This document shows, piece by piece, positions 31,661 through 39,506 of a DNA stretch of 64,000 nt. The notes beneath the pieces are model-generated. The model saw only the letters and a list, made by a program, of their open reading frames with translations, searched no databases and was not told the DNA's origin. Numbering within the stretch: the first letter of the stretch is position 1; every line of letters begins with the position of its first letter. The DNA is from Actinomycetes bacterium (GTDB lineage Bacteria; Actinomycetota; Acidimicrobiia; Acidimicrobiales; Microtrichaceae). Position numbers and translations under genes: made by a program. The DNA lies in NCBI GenBank assembly GCA_024222295.1, contig JAAEPF010000034.1, forward strand, positions 186,001 through 250,000, read 5' to 3'.

Positions 31661-32584
31661 ATGGCGACCGACAATCCGCTCAGCACCGAATCCCCGAACC
31701 CTTTGCATGGCCGGCGGTTTCCCCGCGTTGTCGGCAGGGACCTCAACGGCAAGGAGCGGCAACTGCCCGGTGCTCTCAGCGGCGAACGGAACGTGGTCGT
31801 AGTCGCCTTCCGTGCCGAACAGCAGGCAATGGTCGACACCTGGGCGCCGTGGTGCGAATCCCTCGGAACCGACGACGGTGGTTTCGCCTGGTACGAGATC
31901 CCTACCGCTTCGCTCACCTGGGCGCCCCTGCGAGGCTTCATCGACGGGGGGATGGCGGCAGCAGTCGACTCGGCTGGGCGACGTCGCACCATCACGGTCT
32001 ACGGCGACCGTCGGCGCATGACCGAAGGGCTCTGCATAGACGACACATCGACCGTGACCGTGGCCGTGGTCGACGGGGAGGGAATGGTCCGGGAGACGGT
32101 GACGGGGCCGTACTCGCTGGCGGCAGCAGCACGGCTGGAGGCGGCGATCGGCAGAATAGGGACCATGGCCCCGGAACCCGACAGCAGCGACGAGCAGGTG
32201 TTCGACTTTGACTTCGAGGATCGATTCAAGCCGCTGCTGCGCATCCTCGGCGTCGCTCCGAGCACATCGAGGGTGGTGGTGGGCAATGGACGCCTGCGGG
32301 CCTACTTCGGTCCCTGGACGTTGGACACGCCTCTCGACAACATCACTTGTGTGCAGCGCACCGGCCCCTACAAGGCCCATCGGGCGATCGGGGCCAGGGG
32401 CTCGTTCGCCGACTCCGGCGTGACCTTCGGCAGCACGACTGCCGGCGGGCTGTGCGTGCGCTTCCGTGAACCTGTGCCCGGCCTGTTGCCGGTTGCGGTC
32501 GCGACGCACCCGGGGGCGACCTTCACGGTGAAGGACCCCCGGGCGCTCGAGGAGTTGCTACTGGAGCTCTGCGAGCTCGACTGA
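31661..32584 (+). CDS. Redoxin/ATP10-like domain fused to an unknown C-terminal domain
   Basis: A 307-residue protein. Residues 1-160 resemble peroxiredoxin/ATP10-like proteins that open with a FPxVxGxxLxGxxxxLP pattern (RRFPRVVGRDLNGKERQLPG), but I see no CxxC or peroxidatic cysteine at the usual place. Residues 170-307 (FDFEDRFKPLLRILG, GNGRLRAYFGPWTLD, ITCVQRTGPYKAHRAIG) form a separate beta-rich domain of a type seen as stand-alone actinobacterial hypothetical proteins, perhaps PH-like. An internal ATG at 32165 is preceded by CAGAAT and seven bases, the leaderless geometry used elsewhere in this window, so the C-terminal domain may also be made alone. It follows the flippase gene by 56 bases. 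Confidence 0.7.
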   Translation: MATDNPLSTESPNPLHGRRFPRVVGRDLNGKERQLPGALSGERNVVVVAFRAEQQAMVDTWAPWCESLGTDDGGFAWYEIPTASLTWAPLRGFIDGGMAAAVDSAGRRRTITVYGDRRRMTEGLCIDDTSTVTVAVVDGEGMVRETVTGPYSLAAAARLEAAIGRIGTMAPEPDSSDEQVFDFDFEDRFKPLLRILGVAPSTSRVVVGNGRLRAYFGPWTLDTPLDNITCVQRTGPYKAHRAIGARGSFADSGVTFGSTTAGGLCVRFREPVPGLLPVAVATHPGATFTVKDPRALEELLLELCELD

Positions 32585-32597
32585 GCCGCATGGAACC

Positions 32598-33302
32598 TCA
32601 GCCCTCGCAACCCTGGCCGACTGACCGGACCGCCCTCTGCTCACCGACGTGGATGTCCACCACGGCACCGGGCACCTGGCTGGTGATGGTCTGGCAGGCA
32701 GCCGTCGCATCCTCGGCGGTCGCATCGGGCCACATCGAGATCGATGCCCGGCCGTTGATGATGGAGGTGGCGGCCACGGCGTCGACCCATGGGGCATCGC
32801 CGGCTGCTTCCTCTGCTGCATCGAGGTCATCGAGCGACAGTTCGACGACGTTGTCCTCGCACATCTCGCTTTCCCAGGCGACGATCGTCATGGCGGCGCT
32901 CATCTCGTCTGCCCCGAAGGACTCGGAGTAGTCCGCCGAAGGGTCCGCGGCCAGCTTCTCGTAGGCCCGTCTGACCACCTCCACCTCCCTGGCCACCAGA
33001 TCAGGTGCGGAGGCCTCGAGCCTCTTGAGGGTGTCGATGCTCCCGCCCGGATCGTGGAAATCGACCGAGGACGCCTCGAGGAGGAGTTCACACAAGCCAG
33101 GGTCGGGAACCTCGTCGCCCGGAGCGGCAGCGGCTGCCTCCTGAGCTGCGGCTGGTGCGCCGTCGCCCGCCGCGGAGGCATCGACCTGCTGGTCCGAGCC
33201 CACCGAGCAGCCGAGTCCCGCCAGCGGGAGTGCGAGGGCAAGGGCAAGGCCGATCAGTGCCCTGCGGGGGTTCCGTGTCGTTGTGTTCGATGAGTTGGAC
33301 AT
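32598..33302 (-). CDS. Exported lipoprotein of unknown function
   Basis: A 234-residue lipoprotein whose signal peptide (RALIGLALALALPLAGLGC) ends in a lipobox. An Ala/Gly-rich linker is followed by a mainly helical domain with cysteines at LCELLLEAS, SEMCEDNVV, TAACQTI and GQGCEG that may form two disulfides. A C-terminal strand pair (ATSIINGRASISMWP, AVVDIHVGEQRAV) resembles a small alpha/beta fold. No family is recognised. The start ATG 33302 has an AAGGAA upstream. The gene diverges from the xylanase gene, and 33303-33461 should hold both promoters. Confidence 0.75.
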   Translation of the reverse strand: MSNSSNTTTRNPRRALIGLALALALPLAGLGCSVGSDQQVDASAAGDGAPAAAQEAAAAAPGDEVPDPGLCELLLEASSVDFHDPGGSIDTLKRLEASAPDLVAREVEVVRRAYEKLAADPSADYSESFGADEMSAAMTIVAWESEMCEDNVVELSLDDLDAAEEAAGDAPWVDAVAATSIINGRASISMWPDATAEDATAACQTITSQVPGAVVDIHVGEQRAVRSVGQGCEG

Positions 33303-33461
33303 GTCCTGTGGTTCCTTCGGACGGGCGGCCCGTTGCCGCCGTTCACCTTCCAGATCCCGACGGACGGCGGTTCTTCCAGTTCCTCGCCGGATTCTTCGGC
33401 AACACCCGTCGATTGCATGGATTGGTGCCGCGAGGTGGGTGACTGTGTGACGCTGTCTGCC

Positions 33462-34607
33462 ATGAACGTTCGCCGTTGCATGCGGTTCACCGTCTTCGCG
33501 CTGTTTGCCGTCGCTGTGGTGTCGGTCGTCGCTGGATGCAGCACCGGTACCGGCGAGGAGGCGGCAACAGAACCGGCTTCGAACGCTGAACCGCGCACAG
33601 AAGGCGCGGAACCCCCCGTCGACTGCCTGGCCAGGCCGGACGAGTGCTCCCTTGCCGATGTCGCGAGGCAGGCCGGCTTCCTTGTCGGTGCCGCCACCGA
33701 CTCGGACCTGATTGACGACCCCGCGTACGCCGATGTGCTGGCCGCGGAATTCAACTCGCTGACCGCCGAGCGCGAGATGAAGTGGCAGGACCTCCAACCG
33801 GCCCGCGGCGAGTTCGACTTCGCGGGCGCCGACGAGGTCGTCGACTTCGCACGGGCCAACGAAATGGAAGTCAAGGGCCACACCCTTCTATGGGCGCAGC
33901 AGTTCATCGATGCCACCCCCGACTGGGTGGAGGAGATCACCGACCCGGCAGAGCTGCGGGCGGTGATGCGTGCGCACTTCGCAGAGGTGCTGGGCCACTT
34001 CGGTGATTCGGTGGATCGATGGGATGTGGTCAACGAGCCGCTCGAGACGCTCGGAACCGGGGTCTACGACAACCATTTCCGCCAGGTGCTGGGTGACGGC
34101 TACATCGACGAGGCGTTCCTCCTCGCCGACGAGTTGGCGCCCGACACGAGGTTGTTCATAAACGAGGCGGCAGTCGAGAACTCGCCGCAGAAGGCGGAGG
34201 CGCTGTACCAGCTCGTATCCGCGATGGTGCAGCGTGGCGTGCCGATCGACGGGGTGGGCCTGCAGGGCCACTTCCTCGGAGACCTGCCGGCGCCGGGCTC
34301 GATCGAGGCCCTCTTGTCAAGGTTCGGGGATCTCGGCCTCGAGGTGGCGATCACCGAGCTCGACGTGGTCACGCCGCCATCGGGACCCGACCCACAGGCG
34401 CAGGCCGGCCACTACGAACAGGTGGTGTCGGAATGCATCGCGGCCGGGTGCCGCGAGGTCACGGTCTGGGGTGTGCACGACGCCCAGAGCTGGCTCGACG
34501 ACTTCCTGAACCGTGACAACACGGATCCGCTGCTGTTCGACGACGAGTTGGAGCCCAAGGCTGCTTACGACTCGACCAAGCGGGCCATTGCCGGGTCAGC
34601 AGGCTGA
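33462..34607 (+). CDS. Endo-1,4-beta-xylanase-like glycoside hydrolase family 10 lipoprotein
   Basis: A 381-residue GH10 protein that should hydrolyse xylan or related beta-1,4-glycans outside the cell. The signal peptide ends at lipobox VVAGC, so the enzyme is cell-anchored. The barrel shows the family strands: TAEREMKWQDLQP, VKGHTLLWAQQ, RWDVVNEPLE with the acid/base Glu192, and AITELDVVTP with the nucleophile Glu299. WGVHDAQSWL near the C-terminus is also typical. Length is normal for a single-domain GH10 plus linker. ATG 33462 or ATG 33480 would each give a full signal peptide. No other glycan genes are nearby. Confidence 0.93.
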   Translation: MNVRRCMRFTVFALFAVAVVSVVAGCSTGTGEEAATEPASNAEPRTEGAEPPVDCLARPDECSLADVARQAGFLVGAATDSDLIDDPAYADVLAAEFNSLTAEREMKWQDLQPARGEFDFAGADEVVDFARANEMEVKGHTLLWAQQFIDATPDWVEEITDPAELRAVMRAHFAEVLGHFGDSVDRWDVVNEPLETLGTGVYDNHFRQVLGDGYIDEAFLLADELAPDTRLFINEAAVENSPQKAEALYQLVSAMVQRGVPIDGVGLQGHFLGDLPAPGSIEALLSRFGDLGLEVAITELDVVTPPSGPDPQAQAGHYEQVVSECIAAGCREVTVWGVHDAQSWLDDFLNRDNTDPLLFDDELEPKAAYDSTKRAIAGSAG

Positions 34608-34623
34608 GCTTCCGGGCGCAGGA

Positions 34624-35961
34624 TCAGACAAGGACCTCGACCCAACCGTGGATCACCCGGGTCTTCACCGGTTCAAGTTTCAGCGCATCGATGCTGCCTG
34701 AGCGCCGCTTCGGGTTGCGGCCGATGCAGTTGCCGTCGGAGTCGAAGTGAAGGGCGTGGAACGGACAGCGCACGCAACCTGACTCAACGGTGCCGCCGTG
34801 CCCGAGGTGGGCGCCCTGGTGGGGGCAGTAGGCGGGTAGCACCACAGGACGTCCCCGCTCGTCGAGGTGAGCGGCCATCTGCAACTCGTCAACGGTGAAT
34901 GCCCGCACCTCCACCGCGTCGAGGTCCGTTACCCGGGCGAGGACCCGCCACCGCGGCTGCGGCACCGGGGCGTCATCGACAGCCTGCGTTGGGTCGGCCA
35001 GGTCGAAGCCGGGTGGATAGAAGCTCTCTCCCCAGCGCATCACGGCGTCGAGGTGGCTCTCGGAGGGCAACAGGTTCGGGCTGCGGGTGTAGCGGCGGTT
35101 GCGCCAGATGATGGCGTCGATGTCGAACTCGTTCTGGATGTAGCCGGCCATCACGCCGGCCGCCACGTCGGCGATCGCCTTGCCCCGCGACACCCGGCTG
35201 AAGACCTGCTCGGCGCGGTCGGGAAACGTGTCGGGTGCCAGCGCGATCGTGACGTAGACCCTGGTGCGGTTCGGGCCCTCCGGTGTCAGGCTGACCAGGG
35301 AGTGCATGTCGGGGGAGCCCTTGCCCGTAGCGCCGACGACGGCGAGGCAGGGGCCGTGGTACACGTAGTCCTGGATCAGCTCCAGTTCGGGGATCACCTT
35401 CGAGAGCGCCCGGATGTGTGCCTTGGTGGAGCACTTGCCGTAGCGGAACCGGGTCTCCTGTTCGAGGGTGATCTCCGTCTCGCTGACCTCGTGGTTGTAG
35501 ATGCGCGAGTGGTCCCAGAGGTGCACCGCGGAGAAGTGCAGGTTGTCCGAGCCGTTCTCCACGAAGTCCATCACGTGGGTGTCCTCGAACACCGAGGGCG
35601 GGCTCGAGCGGTACTCGGTGGGGTAGAGGTCACTGAATAGGTCCGGGAACGGCCGATCGGGCGCGGACAGGTCATCGCCGTACCAGACGAAGACCAGCCC
35701 TATCCGTACCACGACGGTCATCTCGGTCTCACCCTCGAACAGCACCCGGTACGGGGCCACCGCATCGCCCGTCGGCTCCACGGTCACGAATGTGTCGAGA
35801 AACAGAATCTCGCGCGGGCGGTCCCGCTCATACTCGGCAACCGGGATGAGGTTCATCCAGGTGTGCAGGCGCTGCGGCCTCGCGGCGGCCGGACGGGAGG
35901 TCGTCCGCACGTGCTCCCCTGCCACCGCCGCGACGGCGTCGTTGTCGACATCGGTGCTCAT
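34624..35961 (-). CDS. Rieske-type non-heme iron oxygenase with C-terminal Rieske domain
   Basis: A 445-residue protein whose order of domains is reversed from the usual. The catalytic domain comes first and has the mononuclear-iron signature FVENGSDNLHFSAVH (His142 and His147), close to that of sterol-type oxygenases (ExxxDxxHFxxVH). The [2Fe-2S] Rieske site is at the C-terminus (YCPHQGAHLGHGG with Cys379 and His381; CVRCPFHALHFD with Cys399 and His402). The N-terminal 135 residues contain no cysteine, so no second cluster is hidden there. Oxygenation of a sterol-like or other hydrophobic substrate is inferred. A TAGAGT -10 lies eight bases before ATG 35961, suggesting a leaderless mRNA. Confidence 0.88.
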   Translation of the reverse strand: MSTDVDNDAVAAVAGEHVRTTSRPAAARPQRLHTWMNLIPVAEYERDRPREILFLDTFVTVEPTGDAVAPYRVLFEGETEMTVVVRIGLVFVWYGDDLSAPDRPFPDLFSDLYPTEYRSSPPSVFEDTHVMDFVENGSDNLHFSAVHLWDHSRIYNHEVSETEITLEQETRFRYGKCSTKAHIRALSKVIPELELIQDYVYHGPCLAVVGATGKGSPDMHSLVSLTPEGPNRTRVYVTIALAPDTFPDRAEQVFSRVSRGKAIADVAAGVMAGYIQNEFDIDAIIWRNRRYTRSPNLLPSESHLDAVMRWGESFYPPGFDLADPTQAVDDAPVPQPRWRVLARVTDLDAVEVRAFTVDELQMAAHLDERGRPVVLPAYCPHQGAHLGHGGTVESGCVRCPFHALHFDSDGNCIGRNPKRRSGSIDALKLEPVKTRVIHGWVEVLV

Positions 35962-35969
35962 CGGCACTG

Positions 35970-36010
35970 ACTCTATTCAGTCCGGCCCGGTCGCTGACGG
36001 CTGTGTCAGC
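35970..36010 (-). promoter_or_regulatory. Rieske gene promoter with palindromic operator
   Basis: On the minus strand GTCAGC (35998-35993) and TAGAGT (35975-35970) are spaced 17 bases. The -35 lies in a perfect inverted repeat, GCTGAC (35993-35998), six bases, GTCAGC (36005-36010). A second short repeat, GACGC/GCGTC (36059-36074), lies in the leader of the divergent ABC gene. Regulator binding between the two genes is inferred. Confidence 0.5.
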
Positions 36011-36093
36011 TGGGCGGTGGGCTCCGACTCCGTCGTGGCGATTAGAAAGGACGGACCCGACGCGTTGTTGCGTCAGCGCGCGACAGGAGGCAC

Positions 36094-36987
36094 ATGGCAA
36101 CTGCGATCGAGACAGATGCGCTCACCAAGAAGTGGGGGGAACTGGTGGCCGTCAATTCGCTCGACCTGTCCGTGAGGGAGGGTGAGTGTTACGCCTTCCT
36201 CGGCCGCAACGGCTCCGGCAAGTCGACCACGGCGAGGATGCTGCTCGACTTCCTGCGCCCCACCTCGGGCACCTCGAAGGTGCTGGGCGGTTCCGGGGCC
36301 GACCCGTCGATCCGTTCCAGGGTCGGGTACCTGCCGGGCGACCTGAACCTGCCGAGGACCATGGACGGCAACGACGCCTTCGACTTCTTCGGTGGGTTGT
36401 CGGGCAGCGCCCACGATCCCGAGCGCGACTCACTCGTCGAGCGCTTCGGCCTCGATCCCACGAGGCCGTTCCGGGAGTTGAGCACCGGCAACCGCCGCAA
36501 GGTCGGGCTCGTGCTGGCCTTCATGGGCGACCCCGAGCTCCTGATCCTCGACGAGCCGACCAGTGGGCTCGACCCGGTGCTGCAGGAAGAGTTCCGCGAC
36601 CTTCTCGCCGAGCGGAAGGCACGCGGGGCCACCATCTGGCTCACCTCCCATGTGATGGCCGAGGTGGAGCGCGTCGCCGACCGTGTCGGGCTCATCCGCG
36701 ATGGCGTCATGGCCGAGGAACTGGAGATGGCCGATGTGGCCCGACAGGCGGCCAGCCGGATCAAGCTCACCTTCGACGGTGCTGTCACGGCATCCGCGTT
36801 CGATGGGGTGCCCAACGTCGCCGAAGCACGCGATGAGGGTGGCGCTGTCCTGTTGTCCATGGACGGACCGGTCGCCGACATGCTCACCCGGGCAGGGGAA
36901 TTGGGTGCCACCGGCATAGAGACGGAGCACCAGGACCTCGACGATGTGTTCCTCGACCTGTTCGACAAGAAGGGGGGTGGGTCATGA
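36094..36987 (+). CDS. ABC transporter ATP-binding protein (ABC-2 exporter type)
   Basis: A 297-residue ATPase. Walker A is GRNGSGKST near residue 40, the Q-loop region GYLPGDLNLP, the signature is LSTGNRRK (in place of LSGGQ), Walker B with D-loop is LLILDEPTSGLDP, and the H-loop is TSHVMAEVERVADRVG. The C-terminal extension of about 80 residues is typical of drug or antibiotic-type exporters of the ABC-2 family. AGGAGG sits six bases before ATG 36094. Its stop overlaps the permease start (ATGA). The exported compound is unknown. Confidence 0.93.
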   Translation: MATAIETDALTKKWGELVAVNSLDLSVREGECYAFLGRNGSGKSTTARMLLDFLRPTSGTSKVLGGSGADPSIRSRVGYLPGDLNLPRTMDGNDAFDFFGGLSGSAHDPERDSLVERFGLDPTRPFRELSTGNRRKVGLVLAFMGDPELLILDEPTSGLDPVLQEEFRDLLAERKARGATIWLTSHVMAEVERVADRVGLIRDGVMAEELEMADVARQAASRIKLTFDGAVTASAFDGVPNVAEARDEGGAVLLSMDGPVADMLTRAGELGATGIETEHQDLDDVFLDLFDKKGGGS

Positions 36988-37838
36988 AGGCTGCTCTGAG
37001 CATCTATGTGCGCTGGATGCGCGACCGTCGCCGTTCCACGATCATGTGGACCCTCGGCATGGTGCTGATCATCGTCGCCACAGCGGCGTTCTATCCCAGC
37101 CTGTCATCGGCCACCGGCGAGTCCCTGGAAGACAGCAGCGGTGCCATGAGCTCCCTGCTGGGCCTCTCCGCGGGGATCGACCCTTCCACCCCGCTCGGGT
37201 TCCTGTGGATCGGGCTCTACGCAAACATCGTGCCCTGGGTGCTGATGGCGCTCGGCATCGCACTCGGCAGCGCTGCAATCGCGGGCGACGAGGAATCGGG
37301 GGCGCTCGAGTACCTGCTCTCGCGGCCGATCACGCGCAACGAAGTGGTGGCGGGCCGCTTCGCGGCAGCATTCACGATCCTGCTCGTGGTCTCGCTGCTC
37401 TCGGCTCTGTCCTTGGTGGCCTCGATCCCGTTGTTCGATCTCGCTGATTCCGTAACCACGACAGCCCTCGACGGCACCACGTCAACCGCGCCCGGAGCAA
37501 CGGCTGGGGATGTGGCGGCCGGCACCTTCGCTGCCTTCGCCGTGGGACTCGGCACGATGGGGTTGGCTTTCCTCATAGGCGGGATCAGCGGGCGCAAGGG
37601 GATCACACTCGGTGCGTCGTCCGCGATCGCAATCGCCGGCTACGTGCTCTACACCCTCTCGGAGATGACCGGATCGCTCGACTTCCTCACCTGGGTGTCG
37701 CCGTGGCGCTGGTACATCGACGACGCGATGCTCATCAACGGCCTTAGCTGGGATGTCCTGTTCCCGTTCGGCATGGCCGTCGTCGGCCTGCTCGTAGGGT
37801 GGTTCGCGTTCCTGCGGCGCGACCTGCAGAACTCATGA
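36984..37838 (+). CDS. ABC-2 family permease
   Basis: A 284-residue membrane protein with six predicted helices. The N-terminal helix is WMRDRRRSTIMWTLGMVLIIV, followed by the pattern AGDEESGALEYLLSRPITRNEV characteristic of ABC-2 permeases (DxxxGxLExLLxxPxxR). It then has the C-terminal helices and a short basic tail. It is coupled to the ATPase gene by an ATGA overlap, so the two form a half-size exporter that probably works as a dimer of dimers. Nothing in the sequence identifies the substrate. Confidence 0.9.
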   Translation: MKAALSIYVRWMRDRRRSTIMWTLGMVLIIVATAAFYPSLSSATGESLEDSSGAMSSLLGLSAGIDPSTPLGFLWIGLYANIVPWVLMALGIALGSAAIAGDEESGALEYLLSRPITRNEVVAGRFAAAFTILLVVSLLSALSLVASIPLFDLADSVTTTALDGTTSTAPGATAGDVAAGTFAAFAVGLGTMGLAFLIGGISGRKGITLGASSAIAIAGYVLYTLSEMTGSLDFLTWVSPWRWYIDDAMLINGLSWDVLFPFGMAVVGLLVGWFAFLRRDLQNS

Positions 37839-38125
37839 CCACCGAGGTTCCGTGCCTGCGCGTCGGGCCCGGGTTCTCCCTTGTCGAGATACTCGTCATG
37901 TTCCCGACCAGCAGGTTCGTGCCGGCACACGAAGCGCCCGACCAACTGGCAGAGGCACCGTACGAGGTCGGGCCCCGACCTCGGATACCGAGCCTCACCG
38001 CGCGAACCAGCTGCGAACACTTGATGCAGAGCGCGCATCCGCGCGCAGGCCTCCGGGCGAAGTGATGGGCAGTCGGGCGATCCCCAGCCCGCACCCCCCA
38101 ACCCCCCAACCCCCCGGAGGAGATC
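37839..38125. promoter_or_regulatory. Intergenic stretch with C-tract next to the fasciclin ribosome-binding site
   Basis: No gene is supported in these 287 bases; both strands have open frames but without recognisable protein or clear starts. It contains a small perfect hairpin GCGCGC (38031-38036), ATCC, GCGCGC (38041-38046). From 38094 to 38115 there are three runs of six C separated by AA, directly followed by GGAGGAG and the fasciclin ATG. The complementary strand has matching G-runs. The promoter is not obvious. Confidence 0.45.
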
Positions 38126-38770
38126 ATGAAGAAGTTCATCGGAGTACTCACAGCATCGCTCATGGTGGCACTGCTCGGCACGAGCGCTGTTGCGTCGGCG
38201 CAGGAAGAAGAGCCCACACAGAACATCGTGGAGATCGCTTCGGGCAACGAGGACTTCTCGACGCTCGTGACCGCAGTCAGCGAGGCTGGTCTGGTGGACA
38301 CCCTGAGCGGCGAAGGCCCCTTCACCGTGTTCGCCCCCACCAACGAAGCGTTCGCAGCACTGCCAGAAGGCACGCTCGAGACCCTTCTCGCCGACCCCAG
38401 CGGTGCGCTCACTGACATCCTGACCCTGCACGTCGTGTCCGGAGCCGTCGATTCCGCGGCTGCCATCGCAGCAGCCGGTGGCAACGTCGAGACACTTGGC
38501 GGACCCGTGGCGGTCGAGCTGCGTGGCGATGACCTCTACGTCGGCGGCGCCAAGGTCGTGACCACGGACATCAAGGCCACCAACGGCATCATCCACGTGA
38601 TCGACGCCGTCATCACGGAGCCGGCGACCCCCGAGGTCATCAACGCAGGCGGCACCGGCGTGCCGACCAACCCGGCATCGCCCGTCGTGCTGGCCATGCT
38701 GGTCGGACTTGGCCTGTTCGGCCTCGCCATCTCCGGTCGCTCGCTCGCCCGGGCACGCAACCAGGGCTGA
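38126..38770 (+). CDS. Fasciclin (FAS1) domain surface protein
   Basis: A 214-residue secreted protein. The signal peptide (KFIGVLTASLMVALLGTSAVASA) is cleaved before QEEE. One FAS1 domain follows, with the conserved H1 motif GPFTVFAPTNEAFAAL and H2 motif NGIIHVIDAVI. FAS1 domains mediate adhesion. After the domain a short segment (GGTGVPTNPASP) leads into a single hydrophobic helix and a basic tail (RSLARARNQG), the layout of a sortase sorting signal without a textbook LPxTG. GGAGGAG precedes the ATG. A sortase gene lies 24 bases downstream. Confidence 0.9.
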   Translation: MKKFIGVLTASLMVALLGTSAVASAQEEEPTQNIVEIASGNEDFSTLVTAVSEAGLVDTLSGEGPFTVFAPTNEAFAALPEGTLETLLADPSGALTDILTLHVVSGAVDSAAAIAAAGGNVETLGGPVAVELRGDDLYVGGAKVVTTDIKATNGIIHVIDAVITEPATPEVINAGGTGVPTNPASPVVLAMLVGLGLFGLAISGRSLARARNQG

Positions 38771-38794
38771 GTCATCCGACGCAGCACTGCAACA

Positions 38795-39502
38795 GTGACG
38801 ATGACGGTCTCGGCGCTCATGTTGGGCGCCGGGATCGTCGTCGCGCTGCCGGTGTCAGGCGAAGAACGGGTCGACCTCCAGGGCCAGGCGACCGCCCCCG
38901 CGGTCGGATCCTCGTGGCAGTCAGCGGCCGGCGTCGCCGGGCTGGCGGACGTGGCGGACGGGATCCAGCCGTCCGCTCCCGAGCCCTGGCTCGCCGGTGC
39001 CTTCGACGAACCGGAACCTTCGGAGCCGAGCGTGCAGGCCTCCGGTTCACCGGTGGCGAGCGCCGCAGACCCGGTCGGGTTGGCGATCCCCTCGATCGGT
39101 CTGGTCGCCCCGGTCGTGCCGACCGGCATCACAGAGGATCGCGAGATGGAGATCCCCCAGGTGAGGGAATCGGGTTGGTATCGCTACGGCGCCTCACCGG
39201 GCGACGGTCGTGGGTCCGCCGTCATCGCGGCCCATGTCGACTTCAACGGTGAAACGGGTGTGTTCCGCGACCTGGGTTCCGTGCAGCTCGGCGACGAGGT
39301 GATCGTGACAGACACGGATGGCACGGCACGCCCGTTCGTGGTCACCGAGCGCTACCAAGCGGCCAAGGCCGAACTGCGCACAGCAGAGCTGTTCCGCCGC
39401 GGTGGTGATCACGTGCTGACCCTGGTGACCTGTGGCGGCGGCTTCGAAAACGCCGATCGCAGCTACACGGACAACATCGTTGTGCGGGCCGTCCCTGCAT
39501 GA
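38795..39502 (+). CDS. Class F-like sortase
   Basis: A 235-residue membrane-anchored transpeptidase. An N-terminal hydrophobic helix is followed by an Ala/Pro/Glu-rich linker of about 80 residues and the sortase beta-barrel (LAIPSIGLVAPVVPTGI). The catalytic triad is visible: His147 in AAHVD, Cys213 in LVTCGG and Arg222 in ADRSYTDN. The shape fits actinobacterial class F/E sortases. It follows the fasciclin gene on the same strand with a 24-base gap, so the fasciclin protein is its likely substrate. GTG 38795 and ATG 38801 are both possible starts. It converges with a TetR gene, four bases apart. Confidence 0.88.
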   Translation: MTMTVSALMLGAGIVVALPVSGEERVDLQGQATAPAVGSSWQSAAGVAGLADVADGIQPSAPEPWLAGAFDEPEPSEPSVQASGSPVASAADPVGLAIPSIGLVAPVVPTGITEDREMEIPQVRESGWYRYGASPGDGRGSAVIAAHVDFNGETGVFRDLGSVQLGDEVIVTDTDGTARPFVVTERYQAAKAELRTAELFRRGGDHVLTLVTCGGGFENADRSYTDNIVVRAVPA

Positions 39503-39506
39503 CGCT

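Noticed and set aside
37930-38060. tRNA-like phrase (CAACTGGCAGAGGCACCG) in the intergenic stretch
   Set aside because: It recalls a D-arm, but no T-loop (GGTTCGAnTCC) or closing acceptor stem could be found.
37799-38065. 88-residue frame downstream of the ABC-2 permease gene
   Set aside because: It begins inside the permease, lacks a ribosome-binding site and has no recognisable protein features.
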